The position numbers were made by a program, and so were the translations under genes. A DNA stretch of 64,000 bases from Flavihumibacter fluvii. Its GTDB lineage: Bacteria > Bacteroidota > Bacteroidia > Chitinophagales > Chitinophagaceae. Shown here one piece after another: positions 17,149 through 26,488 of this stretch. The stretch is taken from positions 4,674,001 through 4,738,000 of the forward strand of contig NZ_CP092333.1 in the NCBI RefSeq assembly GCF_018595675.2, read 5' to 3'. The first letter of the stretch is position 1; each line of letters opens with the position of its first letter. Under the pieces are notes generated by a model. It had not been told where the DNA came from, ran no database searches, and saw only the letters and a program-made list of their open reading frames with translations.

Positions 17149-18507
17149 ATGAAAATAATCCTGTTCGGTTTTCTGGTTATGCTCGTCTCCCCAGCCAGCT
17201 ACGCACAATTCGAGGTGAGCAGCAATCATCGGTTTATCCTGAAAGACGGTAAACCATTTTTTTACCTGGCCGATACCGGCTGGGAACTGTTCCATCGCCT
17301 GGATCGTGACCAGGCTGCCTATTACCTGAAACGCAGGTCTGAGCAAGGCTTTACTGTGGTGCAGGCAGTTGTGCTTGCTGAGTTCGATGGATTGCATGTG
17401 GCAAATCCATATGGGGACCTTCCATTGTTGAATGATAATCCAGCTACGCCCAATGAAAATTATTTCCGGCATGTGGATTATATCATCAACAAAGCCGCAG
17501 AATATAATATGGTCATCGCGTTGTTGCCTACCTGGGGAGATAAGGTATGGAAAGGTGGATGGGGGAAAGGGCCCGTTATCTTTAACGCCTTGAATGCGAA
17601 AGCTTATGGCAAATGGATTGCCGAACGCTACAAAAGCAAAACCAATATTATCTGGGTTGTGGGTGGGGATCGTAATCCGCAAGACGAAGAACAGGTAAAG
17701 GTCTGGAGAAGCTTGGCCACCGGTATACAGGAAGGTATTGGCGTTTTCGGTAAACCCATGATCAGCTTCCATCCGCAGCCTAATGAAAAGGGCAGCGCAG
17801 AATGGTTTCACCAGGACGATTGGCTGAGTTTTAATATGTTCCAGAATGGGCATTGCCGTAATACCCCGGTGTATGATAAAATCCAGCGCGTCTATAATAT
17901 GTTGCCGACGAAACCGGTAATGGATGCTGAACCGATTTATGAAGACCATCCGGTTTGCTTTAACGCACACGACATGGGCACTTCGAATGCATATGACACC
18001 AGGTTATACGCCTACCTGGATGTGTTTTCAGGCGCGCACGGCCACACCTATGGCTGTCATGATATCTGGCAATTTTATTCACCCTATCGCGAAGCGGTAA
18101 ATGGTCCGCATATATATTGGCAGGAAGCCATGGAACTGCCCGGTGCCAATCAAATGGTTTTCCTCCGAAAGTTGATGGAGTCAAGACCTTTCCTGGACAG
18201 GGTTCCCGACCAGTCTCTGGTTGTTGAGAATGACGAGGTCGCAGCAGAACGGATCCAGGCTACCCGTGGAAAGGACTATGTATTTATTTATACAGCTGCA
18301 GGGAAACCATTTACAGTTAACCTGGGGAAAATCACCGGCGCGAAACTGAATGCTGCCTGGTATAATCCAAGGAATGGCGAGACCGTCAAGCTCGATTCCA
18401 TTAATAACAAGGGAAAGCAAAAATTCAGTCCACCAGCGATGGGCTATGGTCAGGATTGGGTGCTTATATTAGATGATGATGCAAAAAATTATGCGCTGCC
18501 GAAATGA
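17149..18507 (+). CDS. Secreted glycoside hydrolase, GH140/apiosidase-like (DUF4038)
   Basis: A 452-residue secreted protein with a signal peptide ending about residue 19 (ASYA-Q). FFYLADTGWELFHRL (37-51) is the characteristic opening of the DUF4038 barrel, and a smaller C-terminal beta domain with putative carbohydrate-binding role starts near 360. GGDRN (172-176) and DAEPIYED (259-266) sit on the barrel strands that carry the acid/base and nucleophile in family 140, so D174 and E261 are likely catalytic. Known GH140 members release apiose-containing side chains of rhamnogalacturonan II, but DUF4038 proteins are diverse. There is no type IX C-terminal sorting domain. First gene of a five-gene run. 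Confidence 0.8.
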   Translation: MKIILFGFLVMLVSPASYAQFEVSSNHRFILKDGKPFFYLADTGWELFHRLDRDQAAYYLKRRSEQGFTVVQAVVLAEFDGLHVANPYGDLPLLNDNPATPNENYFRHVDYIINKAAEYNMVIALLPTWGDKVWKGGWGKGPVIFNALNAKAYGKWIAERYKSKTNIIWVVGGDRNPQDEEQVKVWRSLATGIQEGIGVFGKPMISFHPQPNEKGSAEWFHQDDWLSFNMFQNGHCRNTPVYDKIQRVYNMLPTKPVMDAEPIYEDHPVCFNAHDMGTSNAYDTRLYAYLDVFSGAHGHTYGCHDIWQFYSPYREAVNGPHIYWQEAMELPGANQMVFLRKLMESRPFLDRVPDQSLVVENDEVAAERIQATRGKDYVFIYTAAGKPFTVNLGKITGAKLNAAWYNPRNGETVKLDSINNKGKQKFSPPAMGYGQDWVLILDDDAKNYALPK

Positions 18508-18522
18508 TAAAAACTGTTCAAT

Positions 18523-19851
18523 ATGACTTTCATTAAATGTTTTTTTGTAACCGTTTTCAATAGCCTTTTTCTTTTACTTCTACCGGGATGTGATCAGCCG
18601 GCAAAACAACCTGTTACAACAACAACGGATTTCTCGCCTTCCTTCAAACTAATCCCTTCCGATACTTTTTATTTTAAGTCATTCGTGGATTGCAACATGG
18701 CCGAAGCCTGGATTGGGGATACATTCAGGATATTTCCGGGTAAATATGGTGAGGATCCGTTGTGGGGTTATTCGAATGAATTGAAATTCGCCAACGGCAA
18801 GCATGCTGATGAAGCATTCCTTACTCCACATGAAGCATTCCAAACCCCAAAATTGCCCAAAAATGCCAAACCCGGAACACCCGGATTACATGGTGCTGTT
18901 TGGTTCGAAACTGTATACCAGGATTCCACGGATCCCACGGGCAAAACACTATTTGCTGTTTACCATAACGAAAATTATCCATCCACACTACCCTATGATA
19001 GTGCCACCGGTAAAGGGTATAAAACAGAAAAATGGCCCCAGGGCCTTCAGGGGCCCGGTTCACCTGCCGCGGTATGCAGGATCGGTATAATGAAATCAAC
19101 AGATGGCGGCCATCATTGGGAGGACCGGGGACTGTTCCTGGAAGATTACCAGCCCCGCTTTATTCTGAAGCCGCATAACCAATCAAATACTTTCCCGGGT
19201 GGAATCGGCGATCCTTCAGCTGTTGCCAGCGGTGAATACCTTTATTTGTTTTTTGGCGAATACAGTTATCCCGGGAATTATGATTCGGCTTCCTATGACC
19301 GTGAGGTAGAATGGTCAGGTCAATGCATCAGCATGGCTCGTATCCGGCTCAGTGATCTTGACCATCCGGAAGGGAAAGCCAGGCGGTGGGATGGAAAAGC
19401 GTTCACCATTCCTTATGATAGTATTGGAAAGCCGGTAGCGTCTTTACAAATTCCGTTGGACCAGGGCGGTGGACCGGCCAGTTCTGCTTCAGGCGGATTT
19501 TACTGGGGACCTTCTGTAAGCTGGAATTCCTACCTGGATTGCTGGGTTATGCTTATGGGTAAAGTAACCGGACCATCCTGGGCTGGCAATAGTGTGTTTA
19601 TTTCATTTAACAGGAACAAAGACTTAGGAAGTGCCCTGCAATCACAGGAATGGACGACCCCCAGGTTGTTGTTTGAAAGACCTGGCTATTTTTTATGGTA
19701 TCCTTCCCTGCAACCATTTAATTCACCAGAGGACATCGCCAATAAGAACACCAGTCTACGGCTTGGGAAAAAAGCAAGGCTGTTCATCAAAAACATCAAA
19801 CCTGAAAGGAGCGATTATATGTCGATGCATATCGTTGAATTTTCAAAATAG
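18523..19851 (+). CDS. Lipoprotein of unknown function, possible beta-propeller glycan-active protein
   Basis: A 442-residue lipoprotein with a hydrophobic leader ending in the lipobox LLPGC (C23). I do not recognise the family. The body is rich in aromatic residues, Gly and Asp, with segments such as GIMKSTDGGHHWEDRG, an Asp-box-like S-T-D-G-G-x-x-W motif seen in sialidase-type propellers, and GIGDPSAV and YWGPSVSWN blocks resembling GH43/GH32-type five-blade propellers. These suggest a surface or periplasmic glycan-binding or hydrolysing protein. It lies 15 bases after the GH140 gene and 3 before the mutarotase-like gene, so a role with them is likely. Confidence 0.6.
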   Translation: MTFIKCFFVTVFNSLFLLLLPGCDQPAKQPVTTTTDFSPSFKLIPSDTFYFKSFVDCNMAEAWIGDTFRIFPGKYGEDPLWGYSNELKFANGKHADEAFLTPHEAFQTPKLPKNAKPGTPGLHGAVWFETVYQDSTDPTGKTLFAVYHNENYPSTLPYDSATGKGYKTEKWPQGLQGPGSPAAVCRIGIMKSTDGGHHWEDRGLFLEDYQPRFILKPHNQSNTFPGGIGDPSAVASGEYLYLFFGEYSYPGNYDSASYDREVEWSGQCISMARIRLSDLDHPEGKARRWDGKAFTIPYDSIGKPVASLQIPLDQGGGPASSASGGFYWGPSVSWNSYLDCWVMLMGKVTGPSWAGNSVFISFNRNKDLGSALQSQEWTTPRLLFERPGYFLWYPSLQPFNSPEDIANKNTSLRLGKKARLFIKNIKPERSDYMSMHIVEFSK

Positions 19852-19854
19852 ACT

Positions 19855-20784
19855 ATGCCTGTATCAAAAAAAATGATCAATAACCTGGAGGTGCTGTTGG
19901 TGGAAAACGACCAGCTTTCTGTACAGATTGTGCCAGCGCTCGGCGGGAAGGTCATCAGTGTTTTTAATAAAAGACTGGGTAAGGAATTTGTCTGGACGAA
20001 CCAGCGGCTTCGCTTAAGAGCAAATAAACCCTATGATGAATATGACCCGAATTTTACCGGCGGCATTGATGAATTGCTGCCAAATGACCTGCCTGAAATT
20101 ATTGATGGTATAGATTATCCCGATCACGGTGAATTGTGGACGACACCCCTGTCGTATTCACTTGAAGGTGATCGGGTACATTTGTCTGCTGAACTCCCGT
20201 TGAGTAAATTATTTTATTCAAGGACAGTTCAGCTTGACCCGGTACAGCCCATTATCCACCTGACCTATTTTCTACAGAACAATGCAGTTGAACCAAGGCA
20301 TTTTTTATGGAAATTTCATGCCGCTGCAAAAATTAATGAAGGCGATCAACTCATCAGCACAGCTGGTCTAGGGCAGGTGGTTGACCCGGCTTATTCAAGG
20401 TTTCAGCAGACTGAACCCTTTAGCTGGCCAATGCTGAACGGTACTGATGTGAGTATTGTTCCACCTGTTGAAGGCACAATGGATTTTTTCTACCTCTTTG
20501 ATATTGGGTCGCCCCGAATGTTATTGGAGAGTGCCGATCACAAGACGCTGTTTGGATATACTTATGATGCTGCCGTTTTTCCTTACCAATGGTATTTTGC
20601 TTCTTTCGGGGGCTTCCTCGATCATTATACTGCCATCCTGGAACCCTGTTCTGCAATGCCGATCAGTGTAGCTGAAGCCATGGTAAAAAATCAATGCAGC
20701 AGGTTAGCCCCAGGCGAAAATATTAAGACGGAAGCACAGCTGTTTGCCGGTGAAAAAAAGCAGTATCTTTCTTACTATGAATAG
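19855..20784 (+). CDS. Aldose 1-epimerase-like (mutarotase fold) protein
   Basis: A 309-residue protein with the galactose-mutarotase-like beta-sandwich pattern: VQIVPALGGKVISVFNK near the N-terminus, LTYFLQNN and LWKFHAAAKI in the middle (a possible catalytic histidine at FHA), and TAILEPCSAMP near the end (a possible catalytic glutamate). It lacks a signal peptide, so it is probably cytosolic and would interconvert sugar anomers before oxidation by the next gene product. Its stop overlaps the dehydrogenase start by 8 bases. The exact substrate is unknown. Confidence 0.7.
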   Translation: MPVSKKMINNLEVLLVENDQLSVQIVPALGGKVISVFNKRLGKEFVWTNQRLRLRANKPYDEYDPNFTGGIDELLPNDLPEIIDGIDYPDHGELWTTPLSYSLEGDRVHLSAELPLSKLFYSRTVQLDPVQPIIHLTYFLQNNAVEPRHFLWKFHAAAKINEGDQLISTAGLGQVVDPAYSRFQQTEPFSWPMLNGTDVSIVPPVEGTMDFFYLFDIGSPRMLLESADHKTLFGYTYDAAVFPYQWYFASFGGFLDHYTAILEPCSAMPISVAEAMVKNQCSRLAPGENIKTEAQLFAGEKKQYLSYYE

Positions 20785-21529
20785 GTTAAAGGTATTGATC
20801 ACTGGTGCTGCTTCGGGCATCGGAAGGTCCACCGCAATTCGATTTGCTGCGGAAGGCCATGATGTTTGTATTAATGATATACAGGCCGCCAAGCTGGACA
20901 CACTGGTTCAGGAACTGGCCCCGGGTAGTCACCTGGTTTTTCCCGGGAGTTTTTCCAATGAATCAGATATCGCAAAAGGAAAGGAATTAATTGAAAAGCA
21001 TTGGGGACACCTGAATGTATTAGTAAGCTGTGCGGGATTGTCAGCACCGTCGGACCCCATACATTCCACTTTAGAGGAATGGCGTAAAGTGTTTGATATT
21101 ATGGTGGATGGCTGTGTTTTGATCTCCGCTTTAGCGGCAGGATTCATGGAAAAAAGTGGCAGGATTATCCATATTTCGTCCATACATAGTAACCATGCAG
21201 AAAAAGGTGCCAGCAGTTATGCGATGGCGAAGTCTGCCATCAACCAGTTTTGCCGGGCCATGGCAGTTGAACTTGCAGACAGGAATATCCTGGTAAATGC
21301 AATAGCTCCCGGATTTGTTGATACGCCAATGGCTGTGGTAGATGGAAAAAATGAACTGGAATCGGAATGGTTCCGGAGGAATTATATTGAAGCCCATCAT
21401 CTCCCGTTGAAGCGCGCGGCAACGCCGGATGAGATCGCCGGGGTAGCCTATTTTTTGGCAGGTAAGGATGCCAGTTATATTACCGGCCAGGTGATTACTG
21501 TTGATGGCGGATTAACCATTACGTTTTAA
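20777..21529 (+). CDS. Short-chain dehydrogenase/reductase, probable sugar dehydrogenase
   Basis: A 250-residue classical SDR. The frame is open from 20744, but ATG 20777 gives MNRLKVLITGAASGIG with the nucleotide-binding TGAASGIG at 9-16. The usual NNAG is SCAG (84-87), a small deviation. The active-site serine is in HISS (132-135), with Y148 and K152 in SSYAMAK. The C-terminus YITGQVITVDGGL is typical. D34 after the second strand favours NAD. Set between a mutarotase and an acid-sugar dehydratase, it most likely oxidises a free sugar to its lactone or acid. Confidence 0.82.
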   Translation: MNRLKVLITGAASGIGRSTAIRFAAEGHDVCINDIQAAKLDTLVQELAPGSHLVFPGSFSNESDIAKGKELIEKHWGHLNVLVSCAGLSAPSDPIHSTLEEWRKVFDIMVDGCVLISALAAGFMEKSGRIIHISSIHSNHAEKGASSYAMAKSAINQFCRAMAVELADRNILVNAIAPGFVDTPMAVVDGKNELESEWFRRNYIEAHHLPLKRAATPDEIAGVAYFLAGKDASYITGQVITVDGGLTITF

Positions 21530-21539
21530 TTTGGTTTGT

Positions 21540-22715
21540 ATGAAAATTGAATCGGTCGATTTTTTTTACCTCAGTATGCCGGAAGTGCTGGACATAGGAG
21601 ATGGTAGCCAGGATGCCCTGCTGGTGAGGATCAGGGCAGGTAATTATGAAGGCTGGGGCGAGTGTGAGGCTTCGCCGCTGACGAGTATCGCCAGTTATGT
21701 TTGCCCTATGTCGCACAGTGCCTGCAAGCCCCTGAAGTATTCTTTGGAAGGGAAAAGTATTAATGACGCCCAGGATATTTATGCGATTAGCAGATCGGTA
21801 CATGAAAATTCGCTTGACCTGCTGCAGGCCAACCATACACTTTCCGGAATTGATATTGCCTTATGGGATCTGCTTGGGAAAAAAGCTGGCGTGCCTGTAT
21901 ACCAACTCCTGGGGTATAAAAAAGCATATCCTAAATTGCCATATGCTTCGCAGCTATTTGGAAATTCGCCAGAAGATACATTTGAAAAGGCTGCCAGTAC
22001 TATCCGGGCGGGCTATAAGGCTGCAAAATTCGGTTGGGGCGGCTTTGGAAAATCGGGTCTTACCAATGATATCAACCATTTGCAAGCAGCGCGCGAAGGA
22101 TTGGGCCCGGATGCAATCCTGATGGTAGATGCCGGTACTATTTTTGGTGAAGACATCGCTGCCGCGAAAGAAAGACTGGTCGCTTTGAAAGCCGTCAATA
22201 CCTACTGGTTTGAAGAACCATTTGTGAATGGTGCATTATATCCCTATAAAACTTTATCGGCTGCGAGTCCGCCTGTTCCGTTGGCTGGTGGTGAGGGTTG
22301 CAGTAATTTTGTACAGGCACAGGCCATGATAGCTTATGGTGGATTATCCTTTATCCAGATTGATGCCGGAAGGATTGGTGGGATAACGGTAGCGAAAAGA
22401 GTGGCAGATCTCGCTGTGCAATACGGAGTCACTTATGTAAATCATACCTTTAATTCACACCTTGCCTTAAGCGCATCCCTGCAATCTTATGCCGGTATTG
22501 AAAAAGACATAGTTTGTGAATATCCCGTTGAATTAAAATCACTGGCGCAGGAGATAGGCCGGGAAAAAATTTTACGGGGCGAGGATGGCCGCATTAATTT
22601 ACCCGATCGGCCCGGATTGGGCATCACAGTGGATATGGCTGCACTGAAAAAATACCTGGTAGATGTAGAGATCCGGGTCAATGGAAAGAACTTGTATTAC
22701 ACCCCGGAATGTTGA
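21540..22715 (+). CDS. Enolase-superfamily acid-sugar dehydratase (mandelate racemase group)
   Basis: A 391-residue protein. TTG 21531 is also in frame, but ATG 21540 gives MKIESVDFF, typical of the family. The capping domain is followed by a barrel with K163 in AAKFGWGGFG, metal ligands D197 (MVDAGT), E225/E226 (WFEEP) and E252 (AGGEG), and a His-Asp dyad from D275 (IDAGRIGG) and H302 (VNHTF). That set is the mandelate racemase arrangement used by dehydratases of aldonic acids such as fuconate, rhamnonate and galactonate. It would make a 2-keto-3-deoxy acid from the SDR product. Its end overlaps the convergent transporter by 19 bases. Confidence 0.82.
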   Translation: MKIESVDFFYLSMPEVLDIGDGSQDALLVRIRAGNYEGWGECEASPLTSIASYVCPMSHSACKPLKYSLEGKSINDAQDIYAISRSVHENSLDLLQANHTLSGIDIALWDLLGKKAGVPVYQLLGYKKAYPKLPYASQLFGNSPEDTFEKAASTIRAGYKAAKFGWGGFGKSGLTNDINHLQAAREGLGPDAILMVDAGTIFGEDIAAAKERLVALKAVNTYWFEEPFVNGALYPYKTLSAASPPVPLAGGEGCSNFVQAQAMIAYGGLSFIQIDAGRIGGITVAKRVADLAVQYGVTYVNHTFNSHLALSASLQSYAGIEKDIVCEYPVELKSLAQEIGREKILRGEDGRINLPDRPGLGITVDMAALKKYLVDVEIRVNGKNLYYTPEC

Positions 22716-23905
22716 CCCGGCGATAATTTACCCACCCTGCGGTCGCAGAATATGCCATAGGCTATGATCAGTAAAAAACAGCTGCATGGAACCAGGTAGG
22801 AAACCTGCACGCCTTTGCTATCAGCTATCCAGCCCTGGATCGGCGGAAACACGGCACCGCCAACAATGGCAATATTCACAAGCGCTGAACCCTTTTCAGT
22901 AAAGTCGCCTGCACCTTCAATACTCAGGCTGAATATGGAAGCAAACATGATTGAAATAAAAGCACCCAGTCCCACCATAATATAGGGATTCAGGTGGCTG
23001 ACCGTGAAAATGGCCAGCGTATAAAGTGTCACCATACCAATACCCAGCATTGCGATCAGCCTGCCAGGTGAAATAAATTGCAAAAGGTAAATGCCAATAA
23101 AAGAAAAAATGGTAGCAGCGAGGTAATATAAGCTCAGGTAATTCGCAGCTTTGTCTGGTGAAAAGCCGGCAATGGCCGGATCACGCAAATAACTGATGAA
23201 AAATCCAGCTGTACTGGCATCTGCACCTATATAAAAAAACATGATGATGGCACCCCAGAATAATTGCGGGTATGCCCTCGATTCCCTTATTATGGCGCTT
23301 AATGAAAACCCTTTTTCAATTGCAGGTTTAAAGGCCGGTAACCTGGATAAAAATATACCAACAGCAAGCAGGAAAGTGGCGGTGCCAATGACCAGGTAGG
23401 GAAGGTGAAAAGAGACCGTTGCCGATTCACCATAAATTATTTTGGTGGCAAGGATCGGGGTTAAAGTAGCACCGATCCTGCTAAACAATTGCACAATATT
23501 TACACGGATATGGGAGCCGGAAGGATCACCCAATAAGGCAGCCAATGGATTGGCCGCAACGTTCACCAGGGTTACCCCAACTGAAATTACGAATACCCCG
23601 CTTAATGCCAGCAGGTAGGATGCACTATGAAATGCCGGGTAAAAGAGCAGGGCACCGGTACTGCAAATGACCAGGGCGCTGACCAATGCATTTTTATACC
23701 CATATTTTGAAATATAATAGGCCATGGGTATGGGGAAGATCAGGTAAACGAGGTAGAAAGACTGCTGGATAAAAGTGGCCTGGACAAAATTCAGGTGGAA
23801 TACTTCTTTAACCGAAGGCAGTAAGACATCATTCATGCTTACTATCGCGCCAATGAATAAAAACACATAGGCCACCAGCAAAAGCGATTTCCATTGGTGC
23901 TTCAT
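22697..23905 (-). CDS. Major facilitator sugar transporter, FucP-like
   Basis: A 402-residue protein with about 12 hydrophobic segments, beginning MKHQWKSLLLVAYVFLFIGA. The segment VNVAANPLAALLG is typical of the FucP/GluP subgroup of MFS sugar:proton symporters in Bacteroidota, as is FYIGADASTAGFFISYL. It probably brings a free monosaccharide into the cytosol for the mutarotase, dehydrogenase and dehydratase encoded convergently. The sugar may be L-fucose-like but cannot be read from sequence. Confidence 0.8.
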   Translation of the reverse strand: MKHQWKSLLLVAYVFLFIGAIVSMNDVLLPSVKEVFHLNFVQATFIQQSFYLVYLIFPIPMAYYISKYGYKNALVSALVICSTGALLFYPAFHSASYLLALSGVFVISVGVTLVNVAANPLAALLGDPSGSHIRVNIVQLFSRIGATLTPILATKIIYGESATVSFHLPYLVIGTATFLLAVGIFLSRLPAFKPAIEKGFSLSAIIRESRAYPQLFWGAIIMFFYIGADASTAGFFISYLRDPAIAGFSPDKAANYLSLYYLAATIFSFIGIYLLQFISPGRLIAMLGIGMVTLYTLAIFTVSHLNPYIMVGLGAFISIMFASIFSLSIEGAGDFTEKGSALVNIAIVGGAVFPPIQGWIADSKGVQVSYLVPCSCFLLIIAYGIFCDRRVGKLSPGQHSGV

Positions 23906-24106
23906 TATCTTCAGATTTTCAACAGAATTACGTGTAAATTTCGGTTCGTTAAATTTGCATCGGCAATTAAGTTACAATTTGCTACACTAAAGAAATTATT
24001 AATCATATAAGAGGAGCCTGTGTTTTCAGTTATTTTTTGAGGATACAAATACTTCAATATTTCTTCAGGGTCGATAGGTAGGTTTGTCCAGATTAAATTT
24101 TATTCC

Positions 24107-26296
24107 ATGGGTCCTATTCGAATTGTCTTTTCAGTTGTTGTTAGTTTGGTTTCTTTTTTGACCGCAAATGCGCAACATTCCCTGAAAGCCGTAGTGCGGG
24201 ATAAACGCACTGGTGAATTTTTGAGTGGGGTTACCATTTCCCTGAAAGGAGAAATTCAGCGATCTGCAATTACAGATGGCCGGGGATTTGTGCTGCTCCG
24301 GAATTTGCCACCGGGATCGGATACCATTGAATTAAGTTATGTAGGGTATACGAACCTGGAACAAATGGTTATAATGCCCGATTCCAGTTTGTTTACATTT
24401 TTGCTGGAACAGGATGCCAGGACATTGAATGATGTGGTGGTGGTGGCCTCTACCCGCGGCAATGAAAGAATTGAAACGGCCACCACCAAAGTTGAAGTAT
24501 TAGGCCGCACGGAAATGAATGAAGAAAGTACCTTGAAGCCCGGAAATATTGCCAGTATATTGGGTGACATAAGTGGCATACAGATCCAGCAATCATCGGC
24601 TGTTACCGGCAATGCCAATGTACGTATACAGGGGCTTGATGGCCGCTACACCCAGATATTGCGCGATGGCATGCCTTTATATGGCGGGTATTCCGGCGGG
24701 TTTGGTGTTTTGTCCATTCCCCCGCTTGATTTAAAACAGGTTGAACTGATCAAGGGATCCTCATCAACTTTATATGGTGGAGGTGCTATTGGTGGATTGA
24801 TCAACCTTATTTCCACAAAACCCCGGTTAGATCCGGAGCTGTCTTTACTCATCAACCAGACCACCTTAAAGGAGACCAACATCAATGCCTATTTCGCGCA
24901 GCGAGGGAAAAAATTCGGTCTGACTTTTTTTGGCGGACAGACCTTCCAGAAGGAAGTGGATGTTGATAAGGACGGCTTTAGTGATTTGCCAAAAACCAGC
25001 AGTACTTTAATACACCCTACCTTGTTTTTTTATCCTTCAGAAAATACAACTGTTTCGCTCGGATGGTCGGGTAGTTTTGAAAAAAGAACCGGCGGTGATA
25101 TGCTTGCTATTGCGGACAAGTCCAATGCAAGCCACCCATATTATGAAGCCAACCAATTAAACAGGAATACGTTGATATTTCTGGCTGAAAGCTGGTTGAA
25201 GAATTCCTATGTTTTGCATGTGAAAGGCAGTTTCAGTAATTTTTCACGGGACGAGCATACCAATACTTATGTGTTTAGCGGAAAACAAAAAAACTATTAC
25301 GGTGAACTTTCACTTGTAAAGAGAACTGCGCATCATAATCTTGTGGCCGGGTTAAATGCAAATGGTGAGGACTTTGCGCCTTCGGCTGCTACACCGGTTC
25401 CGGTAGGGAATTTCTCCAGTAATGTCGCCGGGGCTTTCTTCCAGGATACCTGGCGATTGCCGACGGGTACTAAGATTGAAACGGGCATCCGGTTCGACCA
25501 CCACAACCAATATGGAGATTTCCTGTTACCCAGGATTGCGGTATTCCAGCAGATCAATGACCGATGGGGCGCCAGGGCCGGATTTGGTATGGGCTATATA
25601 ACGCCAAATCCTTTGATGCCGCAGGTCCGGGATTATTCCATTTACCAGTTACAGCCTTTAGTGGCCGGCATGAAAGCAGAACGCTCTTACTCAGGAAATG
25701 CCGAACTGAATTATAAGCATGAAATAGGACAAGAAGGATTCTTTTTTATTAACCAGGCATTTTTTATCACACAGGTTACCGATCCGATAGTAGCCGAAGA
25801 GAATTCTTCCGGCGAGGTTAATTTTTACAATAAAACGAAACCGTTAGTAACAAAAGGCTCAGATACGTATATCCAGATGCATATCTCCAATTGGGAGTTT
25901 TATATGGGGTATACGTTTACACTTGCCGAAAGGGAGTACCTGGCCGACCACCAGTTTGTCTGGTATACCCCAAAACACCGTGCAGCGGCTACTGCATTAT
26001 ATGAAGTGAATGGAAAATGGCGGGTTGGACTGGAAGCTTCCTATAATGGCTATCAATACCGGGATGACAATTCCAGGACGCCGGATTATTTTTTCATGGC
26101 CGCAATGGTGGAAAGGAAATTCGGTCCAAAGTGGAGCCTTGTACTGAACTGTGAAAATTTATTTGATGAACGACAGAGCAGGTACGAAACATTATATACA
26201 GGCCTGGTAACTAGCCCGGTTTTCAAAACCCTTTGGGCGCCCATTGATGGCCGGGCTGTAAATATTTGTTTGCGGTTTCAACCATTTGCAGAATAG
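24107..26296 (+). CDS. TonB-dependent receptor with N-terminal carboxypeptidase-regulatory-like domain
   Basis: A 729-residue outer-membrane receptor. The signal peptide ends near residue 23 (TANAQ). An 80-residue beta-sandwich regulatory-like domain follows (LKAVVRDKRTGEFLSGVTISLKG), then a TonB-box-like DVVVVAST, the plug (about 115-230, with IRIQGLDGRYTQILRDG-type sequence and LIKGSSSTLYGGGAIGGLIN) and a 22-strand-type barrel to the end. At 729 residues it is too short for a SusC transporter and has no SusD partner, so a metal-complex or siderophore substrate is likelier than a glycan. The intergenic region upstream (23906-24106) has a TAAATTTG box at 23950 but no good partner box. Confidence 0.85.
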   Translation: MGPIRIVFSVVVSLVSFLTANAQHSLKAVVRDKRTGEFLSGVTISLKGEIQRSAITDGRGFVLLRNLPPGSDTIELSYVGYTNLEQMVIMPDSSLFTFLLEQDARTLNDVVVVASTRGNERIETATTKVEVLGRTEMNEESTLKPGNIASILGDISGIQIQQSSAVTGNANVRIQGLDGRYTQILRDGMPLYGGYSGGFGVLSIPPLDLKQVELIKGSSSTLYGGGAIGGLINLISTKPRLDPELSLLINQTTLKETNINAYFAQRGKKFGLTFFGGQTFQKEVDVDKDGFSDLPKTSSTLIHPTLFFYPSENTTVSLGWSGSFEKRTGGDMLAIADKSNASHPYYEANQLNRNTLIFLAESWLKNSYVLHVKGSFSNFSRDEHTNTYVFSGKQKNYYGELSLVKRTAHHNLVAGLNANGEDFAPSAATPVPVGNFSSNVAGAFFQDTWRLPTGTKIETGIRFDHHNQYGDFLLPRIAVFQQINDRWGARAGFGMGYITPNPLMPQVRDYSIYQLQPLVAGMKAERSYSGNAELNYKHEIGQEGFFFINQAFFITQVTDPIVAEENSSGEVNFYNKTKPLVTKGSDTYIQMHISNWEFYMGYTFTLAEREYLADHQFVWYTPKHRAAATALYEVNGKWRVGLEASYNGYQYRDDNSRTPDYFFMAAMVERKFGPKWSLVLNCENLFDERQSRYETLYTGLVTSPVFKTLWAPIDGRAVNICLRFQPFAE

Positions 26297-26452
26297 AAAC
26301 TGCGGCGATAAAAATGTAATTAAAATCGGCAATATGACAGATTAGGCATTGTTAGCTATTTCGATTTTTTACCCTGGCTGTCCATGCACAATCAGAATGT
26401 GGGTATAACCTTAATAAAACTTTTCACATAATCAGTTCCGGTGGCTGGAATT

Positions 26453-26477
26453 ATCCGCCGGGTGCCACCCGGCGGAT
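26453..26477. repeat. Perfect palindromic hairpin, member of a short repeat family
   Basis: ATCCGCCGGGTG and its exact reverse complement CACCCGGCGGAT flank a single C, giving a 12-bp stem. It lies between two convergent TonB-receptor genes and could end transcripts from both sides, although no T-run follows. The core CCGCCGGGTGCCA is shared with 29621-29650 and nearly with 7673-7690, so it also looks like a dispersed palindromic repeat. The rest of 26297-26488 holds nothing I can identify. Confidence 0.65.
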
Positions 26478-26488
26478 GTAAGGTATTG

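Noticed and set aside
17119-17970. A 283-codon open frame antisense to the GH140 gene
   Set aside because: It lies almost wholly opposite a well-supported gene, has no recognisable motif, and its composition looks like a mirrored coding frame.
17149-18507. Type IX secretion C-terminal sorting domain on the GH140-like enzyme
   Set aside because: The C-terminus ends in a beta domain without the usual Gly-rich, Lys-ending sorting pattern; no other gene in the window shows one either.
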